Numbered from the stretch's first letter, positions 28,501-41,889 are shown. The stretch is DNA of 64,000 nucleotides from Tyto alba (GCF_018691265.1 NW_024881283.1:6917731-6981730), one strand, 5' to 3'. Notes: generated by a model from the letters alone, not told the origin. Numbers and translations: made by a program.

Positions 28501-31500
28501 AAATAATCCAAGAAATCTGAGTTTTGGAATGAATCTGTGGAAGAGACAAGCAATCTCGGCTTAAGTTAGCATAAAACTCCGTGCTCCACCACCCTCGCCT
28601 CCCAGACCTTGAATTCAAACTCACAGTTTGGTGGTGGACATCACTTCTGCTTTTCCACAGGGCAGTGCAGACCAGCCAGCTGTAATTGCCCAAAGGCACA
28701 CCCTTACCCCAGCCAGGAGCCCTGGGGTAATGATCTACTAATTACTTTAAGAGTATCTCAAGCATACCTCAGTTACAGGGTAGCAGCTGACCTTCACTGC
28801 ACATTTTGCATTGCACTAGGGTTAGCCCTGGTGTCACCTCATTATGAAGCAACTTAGTATACCTTAAACTCTGTCCATCCCTCCTGACCCTGTCACAGCC
28901 TTTTATAGGAGGGATCCAACAGGACACAAGGTAACAAAGCTTTGTTTTGCTAATAGGAAGAAGAAAAGTTATTTCTCTCCTCCTTACAGCAGCTGACAAA
29001 TTCGGATGCTATTTTTGTGGATTTTATTGAGCCTTCTCTTATTTTAGCCTTAAAATTCATCCTTCAAGACTCCACTTCAGTTCCATGGAACCAAAAATAT
29101 TTAAAATTGCAGTAATGACAAGTTACCATCTGCATTTACCAAGGATGCACTCGGTAACTTTATAGCAAGCAACAACCAATCCCCAGTATTTATACCCAAA
29201 TGATCTATTTGCATCCAGAAAGCAGAGCTGCTGTCATGCCTGCGTTGGTAAGAGGAGAGGAGGTTGGGGGAGATGAAGAGACTACGTAGGCAAGAAACTC
29301 AGAGCTGCAGCCAAGCCAGCTCCCAGACAGCAGTGAAGACGCACTACTAGAGCCTTCACCAAGCCAACACTGTCATGATTCAGGTTTGTTACACTTGGCA
29401 AGCCCAGCACGAATCCCAGCCCCACAGTGACACAAGGTCATTGTTACTTAAAAAAAAAAAAAAAAGCCCACCAGTCCTTGGTTAGAGTGATTTCTGAAGC
29501 CTGGGTCCACTGCCCAACGCGCGCTTCTGTCCTTGGGCTTCTACTTCATCTACATCCAGAAAAATCCAGCTTTCTTTTAAAGCAAAATGAACAACGCGGG
29601 GAGTTGCTTAGCAAGTTAAAAGGAGTGTGTGCTGGCAGCTGGTGAGAAGATACAAAAATTCATAACTGTGCCAATGCCATGGGGGGAGGAGGAACAGCCA
29701 ACGCTGCAAAGTCTTCACTGGTTTCAGGAACAGGTATAACAAGAAACTGCAAGACAACTCGTATGAGAAAGGAAGATGAGACATGACTGTACCTTGACAG
29801 CAGTGACAACTCTGAACAGTTTATTGCCATTTACAGAGTGATCAGATTTAAAGCGAACCTTAATACATGTTCACCATTCAGTACAAGTATCACTGTTGCC
29901 TTGACACAGTGCACTTTTCAACACACTCTGCATTCATCATTAAAGCCAGTAAATCTACACTCTGAAGCTCAGCAGCACATTATACCACGATCTCCTGATA
30001 CAATAGGCCTAAGGAGTTATTTGCCTGAGCTTGTGGACAACAGATTTAGTACCCTGCTCCAGAGAAGAAGGGAGGCAAGGGTTAAGGGCCAAAACACAGT
30101 TGAAAGCTGAGGAGCACTCAATTGCTCTGGGATATTTCAGAGAACACTAATCACTTCATCTGATTTTAATTCCTGACACCAAATCGGCATATAGCTTTTC
30201 AAAGGAAATCTTGTCCTAGATTGCAAGGTAATCAATCACAATTAACATGGAAACAAGCTTTTGCAATGCTGTCATGCCTTGTGAACCGATCAGGAAGGCC
30301 ACAGAAGGCGCTTTAGAAATATCTTCAAAGTGCAGGCAGGTAGGATAATTTGGGATAGGTCTGTCGGTCTCTTCTTCACATCCAAGAGTAGATAGCAGAT
30401 AGCCAAGCATTTTGCTTCTCCTCCAGAGCATGAGCTGTCTAAGAATGCTTTAGAAGCCATTTCTATTATGAACTCTCACCCAGGATTACACACACACCCC
30501 CACCTCTAAGTCCCTTCCCCACTAACGTGCCCTATTCCAGGGGATCCACGTTCTGCCCACAGGCAGCTAGAAACATCATTTCCAGCAAGATGATTTTTCG
30601 TAAAATCAAAGAAAACTGTTCTAGGCATAACCCCACATCCAGGGAAAAAGCAGTTACAGCATTACCCTTGATTTTGAGAGAGATGGCTTTGAGCACCTAC
30701 TATGGAGACTTCCCATGCACCCAGCTGCAGGGTGCGGAGGCAAGAAAAGGCTTCCGAGACGCTGAGAACCGCTCATACTAGCCTCGCTGGTATATCACAA
30801 TAAACTGAAAGACCAGGAGATACTTTGATACTTAAATGCTTCCCATCACAATACTGTCCAATTATCTACAATTTTATCTATCTAGATATCTACAATATCT
30901 ATCTAGACAATTTTAAAAAATTAAATGTTCAAATCTGTTACATGCAGCAGCTGCCCTGCATCCTTTCCAGAGGATCCAAAGTGCTACAATTACCACAGGC
31001 CCCCCATACAACAGTAAGCAAATGAGTTTGGGTTTGTTTTTGTTTTGGTTTGGTTTTTTAATAAAAAAATAACCCCCCACACACCCACACAGCTGCTCCA
31101 GCCCAAAGGGCAGGACTCCGGTACTCCTTAGACCACTGAAACAACACGTGCTGCCACAGCACAACAAAAAGGCAGTTTCTGGGGACACGTGATCACACTC
31201 AGTAAACTGGCCTTGAGTGGGAAGCCTTTTCCTTGATTAGCCATGCCAGGTCCAAAGTCAGAGATATTTAATTTAAATTAAAAAAAGAAAATAATCAAGT
31301 GTTAACTAATTTCAGCACTTCCCACCGTTTCAACGTATCTTCTGCACACAGGTAAGAACTTTTCTTTAAACAATTTCACAAGGAGCATGTCCGAGGGAAG
31401 ACCACCTCTAGACCGGCACTGGTTTAATTATTTACATCCAGTTAACGAATAACAGATTCTCCTCCTAAACTTGTACAGGGTGCATAGTCCTACAGTCATT

Positions 31501-33944
31501 TGGACTTTAAATCCATCACCACACTGTTATGAAGTACGAAACTCCAAACAAGCCTACAGGAAGGATCCCATACAGAGAAGTACAAAGTGAGCCTGGTCAG
31601 CTCTGGGACCCTGGAGGAAGTTCAGGTGGCAAAGCAGGACAGTCCAATCCCTTCAACGCAATCCCCAGCTAGCACAGTAATCTGGAAGTAAAGGGAGACA
31701 TTTTGCAGTTCAACTAGCAAGTTTATCTCAAGGAAAGAGGGGACAGGAAGAAAGCCACACATTTTTTGAAGAGCAGGTTAGCATACACTTTCGCTTCTGT
31801 TCTCCATATCTAGAGACTAGGACAACAAGAGATACTCAGTTAAGACTATTTGAGTTGCAATATTCTTCCTAATGTCCAATGCTAAGGGTAGCAAAGCACT
31901 GAAACAGACTGAGGCAGCTCCATTGCATTCGTCGCTGTTTGTCCCGTTCTCAGTACAGCTGATCCTGCCCTCAAGGAGGACAGCAAGCCAGATGACCTTT
32001 CGAATTCAGATCCAGACCTCTGTTTAACAAGAAAAAAAGAGTCACCTACAAAGTCAATGCAGGCAACGAACCAACTGCAAGATTTTGCAGGCACAGACTA
32101 CACTGCACATTCTCTTCACCAAAAAGACCAAATTCAGTGCCGCAAATCCAAACCAGAATGGCCATTTTCAGAGCAGGTACCCTCCCTCTTCTGTGCCTCG
32201 TGCTTCTCAGGCCATATTCACGCTGCTGAAACTACTGCTCTGGACACTAATAGTGTTAAGAAAGTACAAACCCACTGTCAGTGATTTGAGCTGGCCGTGT
32301 TATGCACCCGTCTGAGTGTATCCCAAATCTCAGCCTTGGCTGGGGCAGAGCAGGTCTCCCACCACGGCGTCTGGAGGTGTAGCTGCAGCTGTAGTTGTGG
32401 CCTGAGCGCAGGTTTTAAAACATTCCTGTTCAGTTATTCACAGGCAGAGTGCCAGAACGGTGCTGACATCAGAAGGGAAATGGTAATTTTCAGGGTTTCT
32501 CTTAGTCAAACCTGAATGAAATTTCACAAGTGAGTGGAGGGGGGGAAAGTACTTGTTTAACCCAGTAGTTCTCCCCAGGGGAAAATTCCAGAGTCCTCCC
32601 AACTTCAAGAATTTCTCTTTGAGCAGAGTCACAGAATCTCTCAGGATGGAAAGTCACGGCTACCTTAGGACACAGTCCGACATCAGTGACCACCGAAACA
32701 CTCTCTCCTCCCAGCCACGTCCAGGATGTCACCATCACGTCCCACCAGAAACATACAAGTGTTCTTCGGTCCCCTCTGGTTCACCCCACAGCCAAACGCA
32801 CCCACAAAACACAGGGCAAGCCCACAGCAGGAGCGAGCAGTGGGGGTCTGCTCCACGCAGAGGGGACACTGGCTGCATCAGGGTCCCCCACATCTTCTCT
32901 AAAAACTTCTCCCCATCTCTAACTTGCAGCTTCCTGGGACAGCTCGGGCATAATATTAATTATCCAAGAGAAAGAGGAAGTTACTCAAGTTTAAAAAAAG
33001 AAAAAAGGAATAAAAAGGAAAATAAATAGTAGCGATTGAATTTGTCCTTGAAAGAGTTTCAATTACTGTAGCTAACTTAAGGAAATAATGACATGCTGGT
33101 TATCACATAAAATGCCAATGACTGTAATGGAGCAGTATTTTTTTCAGAGTTATTTACACCAACTGATTTTTCACAGGAATTTCACAGGAATTAACGTGTA
33201 CACTCCCTATGTCCACGCTCTCACCCTCCCATAAAAAAAGCTTCTTTACCGTATTTACAGAATGAACTGATCCCCTTCTTTATTTGCTCTTACTCACTTC
33301 TGTCCCTTTTTTCTCCCCCCAAAATAAAAAACAAATGTGATTAAAAATTAGATTCTAGCTATAGTTATCATTTTAGTCTGAACATATAAAGCAAAAAAGG
33401 TATCTGCTGAGAAATTCTGAAGTAGCTTTTATTAAGTTTACCTGTGACTATGTAGCATCCTTTACATTTCACTACAGAAATTTCATGTCCACACTGCGTA
33501 AATACTTACTGAGCTGTCACTTACACTCAGAAATACTCCAGAAAGAATACCATGACAAACCTGGAAATGTTCTTCTCAGTGTAGTCCAAAAAACCTCAGA
33601 AATGCTCAAGCTGCATGACTGAACTGCTGAGTTATAACACTGGGAGTGCAGGTGCACAGAAGAAGAGTAAGAGTGGGAACCCCTCCCTCATCCATATGTT
33701 AATACATATTATCATCTGATCAAGACACTACAGGAACTGGTAAAATATGTACATGAGCTCAGTCCTGAGAGAAGCAGCTCCTCCTGTTCCAGCCCTGCTT
33801 CTTTCGTTCTACGAGCCTCTGAGGCCAGGCTTGGGTGCTGCTTCTTTAAGCGCAGAACTCCATTAAAAGGGTCTTAACAATATATTCAGCTAAAACCATA
33901 TACCAAAGAGGAAAGATGGTCTTACACTTTACAGCACAGGATGA

Positions 33945-34030
33945 GACTCAGAAGACCTATATTCCTCTCTCCACCCTGTCCCAGCCCTACTGCCTCACCT
34001 TGGCAAGTTCCCACATCAGCATCTCAGCTG
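33945..34030 (+). mobile_element. Possible MIR-like SINE relic
   Basis: AGACCTATATTCCTCTC, CAGCCCTACTGCCTCACC and TTGGCAAGTTCCCACATC loosely follow MIR (GGGTTCGAATCCC ... CTCTGCCACT ... TTGGGCAAGTTACTTAAC). Divergence is high and the assignment is tentative. Confidence 0.3.
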
Positions 34031-35679
34031 CTTCTGCTGAAAAACACTCACTGCAAGAGCTTAAGACCTCACGTTCCTCCTCTATGTAGCAGGGTGAAAC
34101 AAAAGACTGCCTGAAACCTAGTTTCTACAGAATTTCAGCCTTGAGAATGATAACCATACACTTAATACAGCAGAGATAACATTAAATTTACGATTGGAAT
34201 TTTACTGGAATCAATTTATAAACACAGCATGGTGTTCCTGAGCCCACAGAAAGTACACACGGTCTCTCTTCAGGTGACCAACTTCCCTGCTTTTCCAGCC
34301 ACTAAAACGAAAAACAAAAAGGCATAAACTTCTCTCATGTCATCCAGGAACAGGCAGACAGCAGGGACCCAGACAGAATGCATGTCAGTTTTGGTCCAGC
34401 GTGCCAAAGAAAACGGCTTTTTTCCTCCAATCCCACCTGTCATTCACTTCTAGCTGGAGATTTATGGCTTTGGCTAACAGACATCCAGTATAGTTTTACC
34501 ACTGCACATGCATAACCTCGGGCTAAATCAAAGGCTGAACTTCTTGAAATCAGCACACGACAGAAAAACTTTTGCAGGACTCTTCCTCAAAAATATTTTT
34601 TCACAGGAAAAATGTTTCCTTTATTTTCCCCAGCAGAACAAAAGGGGGGATATTATTTTGCATCCGTGCTGATGCTTTAAGGACCCTTCCAGAAGAAAAG
34701 CAAGTAGCCGTAACAGCAATGCTAAATACTGACAAGCTTATCTTTCTCATTTCCCCCCCTGCAATTATGCTTCCCTGCCTTTGGTTTCTGCTTTGCTACT
34801 GCTGCTACTTGAGAGTTTCAAACATTCTTGGCAGGAATTGGGCAATGGCATGCTGATGAGCTTTTCCCCAGAGCAATCCATCACACAGGAGTTGCAATTC
34901 AAAAAAGAAATCAAACTGACTAAAAGAATTTCAAGTACACAGAGTAAAAACTGGAAAGGGCATCTTTCTCTTCTAATATTTTAATTACCGAGACCACAGA
35001 TTCAGATTCATAGGGTAAAAACTGGATTTCCAAGTTGGTGGTGTTCCTTTGAAAAGAGCAGGAAGAAAAATGGAGGAATAGTTGCATATAAGGTAACAGA
35101 TAAAACAGTTGCAGTATTTAGCATAATTTTAGATATTCGTTTCTCTCTGTAGGAAAACTGCTGGGTTTTTTTAATATGGTCTTCATGTAAGACCCTTATT
35201 AGGGTCTCTTGTAATACCTCTGTAATGTAGTATTCACTGACCGGTGTTCTCAAATAAGACTACAGAAAAAAACAAAGTATTATGAACATACCAAGCTTAT
35301 GAGACTAGGAAGACACAGCTATCTAACAGAACATTTGATTCTCATGCTTCCCCCAACCCCAGTCTCTAGTATTATTTAAGAACGAAGAAGAGGTTCTGCC
35401 TCTTTGTTGGGCAGTCGCTGCAGGAAACCAAAGTTGTAGCAGGTAAAAGGAATTAAACCAGACAGACAGTTTTAGGAAACCAGTAAGCATTCTAGCCAAA
35501 AAAAACAAAGGCCTGAAAGTCAAACATACACCTTCCAGAAATCACATTTCTGTCTTGCAACCAACAACGTGATTACAAGAAAGACCATATGTAGAAACCC
35601 TCCCTTAGCCCAGGTAATAAATAAGGATTGACAGAGCATTTCATTTATGCTTCATAAAAGGCAGGCAAGCAAGCCTTGC

Positions 35680-35770
35680 TAACCCCATTTCACACCAAGG
35701 AAAAACATGCTACAGAACAATTGTGTGGTTTGTCCCAGGTTTCCCAGTAAACTGGTGGTGATAAGGGCAG
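35680..35770 (-). mobile_element. MIR-like SINE relic
   Basis: AACCCCATTTCACACCAAGG, an AGAACAATTGTGTGGTTTG segment, TCCCAGGTTTCCCAG and TAAACTGGTGG parallel the reverse complement of the MIR core and 3' half (CCCCATTTTACAG ... GAAACTGAGGC ... TTGCCCAAGGTCAC ... AGTGGC). This is an ancient fragment inside ARID1A intron 1. Confidence 0.45.
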
Positions 35771-37582
35771 GAAAAAAAAAAACCTCCAGCTGAGAGTCAG
35801 AATTGAGGTTTACTGTCCTGTATCCTGCAGATATCCTGCCTGGAAACACTGGTCATCTCAAAACCAAGCATCAAGGAGGTGGTATTTTAGAAAACAAGAG
35901 ATTTTAACAGAATGGGGCAACCCCTAGCTTACTTCAGAGTAGCGCAGACTGTTCAAAAAGGTAAGCCAGCAAAGCCTTCAGTGTCTACACCAGAATTAAC
36001 TAGATCTTAACAACAAAATTGAACAAGCACAATTTTCCTACTTTTTCGAAAGCAGACAAGGCCTAAAAATCACTCATTTGGAAGAAAACCCTACCCCAGA
36101 AAAAGAAGATGTGCCACTCTCCTTTTTGTTGGAAAGATCTGGTGCGTACTACACCTCGTGAGCAATTCAAGGGCTCCTAACGTTACAATGCTAAGCAAGG
36201 AAAAACCCCGCGACACAAGCCAACAGGAGCCAGGTCTCAATTTCCGATTCCAAGATATCGCAGCTCATTGGCAGCACAGAGCCATTTGGTGCCAATTTAG
36301 TTTAAAAAACATATTTCCAACAACATTTTTCATGCCTCACTTGCTACTAAAGTTGAGATCTAAGTCAACAAAAAATAGCTATTGTATGGCAACAGGCCCA
36401 AAAGCATTTTTTTTATTAACATATCATTTTTAAACTGCCTTCCCTGAGCTTATAATAGAGGCCTAGAGACGTCAGTGCACCTATGGGGAGGTTATCCAAG
36501 ATGTCAATGTTTAATGCGATCCAAAGACATCTCCCATTACAGGAGACGACGTTTGTTGTAGTGAAATTGTGTACCATGAGAAATGCCCATCTATTGAAGG
36601 GAGGGAAGTCCCCTCTCTTAAGCAGTTTCCTTTAAGTCCCAAGACACTGGGGAAGCCAGTGTATTATTAAGAACTGCTAGACACTCTGAGGGGAAGGGGG
36701 GGGGTGGAAACAAATAGGTGGTAGAGCTGGAAAAATTGAAAACTAAGATCCCTGGCCTGGTTTCTTACAAGTCATTCCCACAGAAAACTGCAGATTTCTC
36801 ATCCCACACACTGTAAAACAGCCATTCTGATCTCTTGATCCTACTCCACATTTCCCAGCTAATAAAGGTCATCAGGAAAAAATGCAAAGTCCTCTACTGC
36901 AGTCTCAAGGAACGCGGAGCACGCCTCCCTTCACTGGGGCTCCCGCTCAGCAACACCTTCCTGGGACCGGTCAGTGAGAAAAAAGTGCCCGTGAAGGCTA
37001 CAGACCGGAGCCTACCTCTGCCCAAGTGACTGTCCTCTCATTTTATCACAGGAAACATTCCACCCAAACAACTTTCACGCCAGAAATTACTGTCTTTCTT
37101 GATAAGCAATGGGATGAAACCCTCCTTATGGCATCATTCATAAATCCTAAAAAGTATCAAGAATTAAAGGCACTTCTCTTTTCTGCCTCATCCTTTCCCC
37201 AAAACCTCAAGTTTACTATTGCAATGATTCCCAAGCAGAGGAACCCCACACTCTTCCCACATCATCTTCTCCAAGTCTGCACCAAGAGACACTTCTTTTT
37301 CTAGTGTTTGGTCAGATGAATTACACTCTCCTCTCGCTTTCTTAGAGTTTCTCAGAAGTTAGGTTCATCAACCCATTCTGTTCATCACTGTACAAGACAA
37401 AAGACACAAAGCTTTAAATTCTCACAGTCTAGGGAATTTAACAGAATACACAGCGAAAGGAGGCTGCAATTTAGGGCTTGAGCATTATTATTAATCAACC
37501 ATTTCTTATGGGCAGCACAGATGACATGTGGAAGCTTTTTTTATTGTGCTAGGTAAGTCTGTTCTTTCCTTTTTCCAGCAGG

Positions 37583-37609
37583 AAAAAAAAAAACAAAAAC
37601 AAAAACAAA
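37583..37609. repeat. (AAAAAC)n tract
   Basis: A11 followed by AAAAAC repeats that grade into CAAACCAACCCCC, in intron 1. Confidence 0.85.
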
Positions 37610-40224
37610 CCAACCCCCAAAATAACTGTCAGTTTGAGTCCAATAATCCTTGGCAGATAAAGGATTTTGTGGGGGTTGTTTGGTTTTCAGGATGGGGGGT
37701 TGTTGGTTTACTTTTTATATACGCTATTTGTACTACCTAAAGTTCAACTAATTCTCAGAACAACTTTCATTAATAATTCCAGTTGGTGGGACTAGATACT
37801 CGCTCATTATATCAGCAGCTCGTGGAATCAAGTTAAGTTCATTTTTCAAGACAAAATAAGCTTCTTTTACAAATTCGTATCAGAATACTGACGTAAGTAC
37901 ACTTTTGTCAGATATGTGCTGTAGTGAAAATACCTGCTTGAAAAGTTCAACCTGACACCATATTTTAGCACGCATTTTATCTAAATTGAAATTTTTCAGA
38001 ATACAGAAAGTACCTTCAAGTAAACACCCTCGCGCCTGTGACATCTGTCAGAGCGTGTTGCAGGTATACGTGGACATATGCCTGCGGAGCTGAAATCTTC
38101 ACTGAGGATAATCGAATACTTGCTACCAGTTACCGTTGGACAGTTTGATGACCACAGCAGAGATAAGATCCACTCTCTCAGAGAGCACTATTTCAATCTG
38201 ACAGAAGACAATTAAGTAATTCAAGATGCTGAAGGAGACATTGCCTTCGGTAATCAAGGAACAAAAATTAAGGAGTTTTCGGATCGACACAAAAGAAGTT
38301 CTGAGCAAGAAGGGAAACTTTGGGCTGCATGTCACACTACGTGGTATCAAATGTCTTCGACCTGGGGCCTGAAGTTAGAGCAAAGTACACAGAATGAAAA
38401 GGGAAGTCTGTCAGTCCTGCACGAGGCCACGGCAGGCCTTGGAGGTGCACGTCTAAACACAGAAAGCAACCTGGTTTTAATCAAGGTTTCCAGATATTAG
38501 ATACCAGCACCTCTTTTCCCTGTATCTAAAATGTCTGATGCATACACTGTACTGTTTTCTCCTCTGCACATTTTCTGGCCATCCATATTTTCAGCAAAGA
38601 GGTAATTCTATAGGTACAACAATAAACATGACTTATAGGCTCCTTTTCCCCATTGTCACTCCTCTGGAAAGCAAAGAGTTGTGACGCTGTTGAGCCTGAC
38701 CACATCAGCACCTGGATGTCTGTAATAACTCCCTTTATTTATGGGGGGAAGTAGAAACATCAGTGCTTACTCAAAATAAGTCAAAAATGTGCCCTAAGAC
38801 ATACAGCTAGAGGCTCGGGCCTGTCCCATGTTAGAGCTCTACTGAACATACACTGATAATTCACCATTTTCGGTGCTTGAGCCACAAGTTTGCTTTTGAT
38901 TGTTTTGCTGGATTTTTTTTTTTTTTTTCCCCCCTTCTCAAGGCTGTAACACACCCCAGAAACCCCCACATTCTCCATCTAATAAAGAATCCAAACAGCC
39001 CTAGTTTTGAAAAGGGCCAAAATTAGCCAGGAACAAACGCATCCTCAGATCCATCAAAGAAATCATTTATACCAAAGGGAAAGTCACATAACCAAAATAA
39101 ACAGCAAGCCCATTGTGCAGAGCAGCCCTGCCACTGTTCCGACAACACAGACTCTATTCCAGGCTGCATAAAACATCACAAGCAAAATAAACCCAAGGTA
39201 CAAACAAAATGCCATCGCCTCCTCTTTTGTTTCAGGCACAATGCAACAAGGGCAGGCTGTCTGGGGCTCCGCTCCCGCCGATGCGGGGCTGCCACCCAAC
39301 CGCCTCAAGGTCACGGCCGGTTCCGGCGAGGGGAGACGAGAAGGCAGCGAGCGAAGCAGCAGGGCTGCCGTGGGTCCGGGGCTGGCAGAAAAGCCGAGTG
39401 TAAAAGTTTATGAGCTCATCAGGATTGTTGTACCATTACATCAGAGGCAATTATAAATGGCCAAGAGCAGGAGATGGGGAGCCAATCAGATCACAGATAG
39501 GATGTCAACCTAAGACCAACTGTCTCCTGGCTTTGACAGAAGGATTTTACCTCCATAATTCAAATCCCAAACCAAAGCGATCTGCACTTACTGCTCCCAT
39601 CGCCGAGCTGTTTACCAGCGCTCCCAGCCACAGGCCCCGGCCGACGGCCCAAAGGGCCGCCCGGTGGGGAAGATGGCCCCGAGCGGCCCGGCCGAGCCGC
39701 GGCCGCCCCTGGCCGGTCCCCGCCGAGGGGTGCGGGCCCCCCGGGGCGGGGGCCGGCGGGGCGGCCGAGAGGAGCGGGCCGGCGGGGCGGATGGCGGCGG
39801 CGCTGCCGGGGCCACGCGTTGGCCCGGGCGGGCCCGCCCGCAGCCCTGGCCCCCCGCGCCCGGCCTCGCCTGCCCCTCGCCGCCCTCCGCCGGGGGCGGC
39901 CGACCTGCTTCCACCCCCACCCCCCCCCCCCCCGCCCGGAGCCCCCGGAGCGGCGGGAAGGACGGCGGCCGCTCACCGAGAGCCTCGCAGAAAGGCTGGG
40001 GAGGGAGGAAGAGAAGGCGGCGAGGCAGCCATTTTAGAGCAAGCGAGCAGGCACAGACAATGGCAGCTCCCCGGCAGCGCCGGCCCGGCGGGGGGAACCC
40101 GCGGGAGAGGCGCCGTGTCCCCCCCGCAACCCCCCGGGCCCCTCGCCCCCCGCCCCGGTCCCGTTCCCCCGTGTCCCGTTCCCCCCCCCCCCCGCCTGCC
40201 CGCCCCACGCGGCCCCGCCGTTAC

Positions 40225-41397
40225 CTGCTGGCTCCTGCCGAGGGACTGTCCTCCGCCGCCGCCGCCGCTGCTCCCGGGGCTCATGGGCGCATGGTGGCTC
40301 CTCGGCGGGGCCCCGCCGGCCGCCGCGGCCCAGCCCTGGCTGTTGCCCCCGCCGTACTGCGAGACCATCTCCGCTGCGGCCGGGCCCTTGGCGGCGGCTC
40401 CCCCGTCCTGCGGCCCGCCGCTATAGTCGCCCCCGGGGTACCCCTGGTAGCCGCGGGCGGAGCTGGGGGAGGTGAGGAGCTGGTTGAGGGTGGGGGTGGC
40501 CGTGGGCTGCGGGGTGGCGCCCCCTCCTCCTGCGCCGCCGGCGGCCGAGGGCCCCATGACCCCGAAGCGCTGCTGCTGCTGGAAGGCGGCGGCGGCGGCG
40601 GCGGCAGCGGGGGACTTGGCGCCGGCGGCCGCCGGAGCGGAGCTCTGCGCGCTGCCCCGGGGGGAGCTCAGGGCGTAGGCCTGGGGGGGAGGCGGGTAGG
40701 AGCCGGCGCTGCGCCCTGCCCCGGCCGCATAGTAAGAGTTGTACTGGTGGTTGGGGAAGCCGTGCTCGGCGCCGCCGTGCGAGTTCTGGGGAGGGGGCGG
40801 CCCCGCGGGGGCTCCCGCCGGCCCCGGGTAGGACTGCTCCAGGCCCCCGCTCTGCAGCGCTGCCATGCCAGGGCTTTGTTGTCCGCCATGTTGGTGGAAG
40901 GCAGCGGCGGCGGCCGCAGCGGCGGCGGCGGCGGCAGCAGCCTGGGCGCCCCGGCCGTAGGGCTGCCCGAAGCCGTAGGCTGGCGGGGGCAAGGCGGCCG
41001 GGTGGGAAGGGGGAGGCTGCTGCGGCGGCTGCTGCTGCTGCGGCGCCCCCACCCCGTCGCTGCTGCCGCCGCCACCGGGCGGCTCCGGGAGGTTATTGTT
41101 CAGGGTGGCGGCGGCAGCGGCGGGCCTGGGGCCCGGGTTCCCGTTCGAGCTCTTCAGGTCGGACTCGGCCCCTGCGCCCCCTCCGTTGCTCTCGGCCCCG
41201 TCCTGCAGCTCCTTCCCCGTGGGGCCCTCGCTCTCCGCCTGCTTCTCGCCGCCGCCGCGCTCCGCCGCCGCCTCACCCCCCGCCTCCTCCGGGGGACAAT
41301 CCCGCTGCTGCTGCTGCTGCGCCTCCGCTTTCTTCAGCTCGGATGGAGCCGGGGCGCCCAGGCTGCTGGCGGCGGCGGGGGCGACCTGAGCAGCCAT
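40225..41397 (-). CDS. ARID1A: ARID1A exon 1, coding part (codons 1-391)
   Basis: Exon 1 encodes the disordered, low-complexity N-terminus of ARID1A. The start is the ATG at 41397-41395, in a strong context (A at -3, G at +4); the open frame extends nine codons further upstream but only to a GTG. Visible landmarks are poly-Gln at residues 27-31, a [14 protein letters not shown] block near 61-74, a Gln/Pro segment at 120-130, [11 protein letters not shown] at 140-150, a 14-Ala run at 153-166, [16 protein letters not shown] at 170-185, [10 protein letters not shown] at 214-223, YALSSPRG at 241-248, an 8-Ala run at 264-271 followed by four Gln, and the LxxLL motif LNQLL at 304-308. Such motifs can contact nuclear receptors. 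The exon ends CAGCAG and is followed by GTAACG. It is 12 codons longer than recalled human exon 1, and Ala replaces the human Ser-rich stretch. Confidence 0.95.
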
Positions 41398-41400
41398 GAT

Positions 41401-41457
41401 CCCCCCCCCTCCCCACCCAGCCACCCCCCCCCCCCGGACCGGTCCCCCCCCCCCCCC
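41401..41457 (-). promoter_or_regulatory. ARID1A: G-tract-rich 5' leader just upstream of the ARID1A AUG
   Basis: On the plus strand this is a series of C runs (9, 4, 3, 12 and 14 long) ending three bases from the start codon, so the mRNA would carry at least four G-tracts of three or more separated by short spacers. That satisfies the usual G-quadruplex pattern. It is directly visible; any effect on translation is inferred. Homopolymer lengths here may contain assembly error. Confidence 0.6.
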
Positions 41458-41689
41458 GAGCTGCTCCCTGCCTGGCCGGCCGGCGTGAGGCCTCGCTGCT
41501 CTGCTGCTCCCCGCTCAGGCGGCGGCGGGCTCTTCAGGGCAGCGGGGGCTCATTCCCCCCCGGCCTGGTTGGCGAGGCGGGGAGGGCTCCGCTGGGCTGG
41601 GCTTCCCGGGGCCTGGCCCCGCTGTACCTCCTCGGTTGCAGCCGGCGGAGAAAGGGGAGGAGGAGGGAGTGGGGGGGAAGGAGGAGGAA

Positions 41690-41713
41690 GGGGGGGGGGG
41701 GGGGGGGGGGGGA
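41690..41713. repeat. Poly-G run (24)
   Basis: This is an uninterrupted G run on the plus strand within a purine-rich block, inside the presumed ARID1A leader or promoter. It would be a C run in the transcript. Length should be treated as approximate because such runs sequence poorly. Confidence 0.85.
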
Positions 41714-41889
41714 CCCGGGACGGGGCTCCCGGTGCGGGAGAGGCGGGAGGGAGGGAGGGGGGACACGGCGGGCGGGCGGGCGCCGTCCCCGGAGCCGGGG
41801 CCGAGCGGCGGCGGGGCCGGGCTGGGCGAGCCGAGCGGCAGCTCCCGACTCTGGTCCGCCGAGTGGGGCTCACTCCGACACGAGGCTCA

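Larger units (their letters stand above)
17465..40224 (-). other. ARID1A: ARID1A intron 1 (22,760 bases)
   Basis: This large first intron runs from GTAACG after exon 1 to TTTGCAG before exon 2. The corresponding human intron is also large. It contains several homopolymer and microsatellite tracts, two MIR-like relics (33.9 and 35.7 kb), a CpG-rich patch at 22.2-22.8 kb and the 3' shoulder of the promoter CpG island (about 39.2-40.2 kb). No additional exon or nested gene was recognised on either strand. Such first introns usually carry enhancers, but none can be named from sequence alone. Confidence 0.9.

Noticed and set aside
32615..32680. CR1-like words (TCACAGAATC, AGGATGGAAAG)
   Set aside because: Only short partial similarity; not enough ordered blocks to call a relic.
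39410..40426. 338-codon plus-strand open frame at the island shoulder
   Set aside because: Proline/Ala/Gly-rich composition product overlapping the end of exon 1 and intron 1, with no family resemblance.
41398..41424. Nine-codon upstream extension of the ARID1A frame
   Set aside because: It begins with GTG, not ATG, in a G-rich leader; the ATG at 41397 has strong context and matches the conserved family N-terminus.
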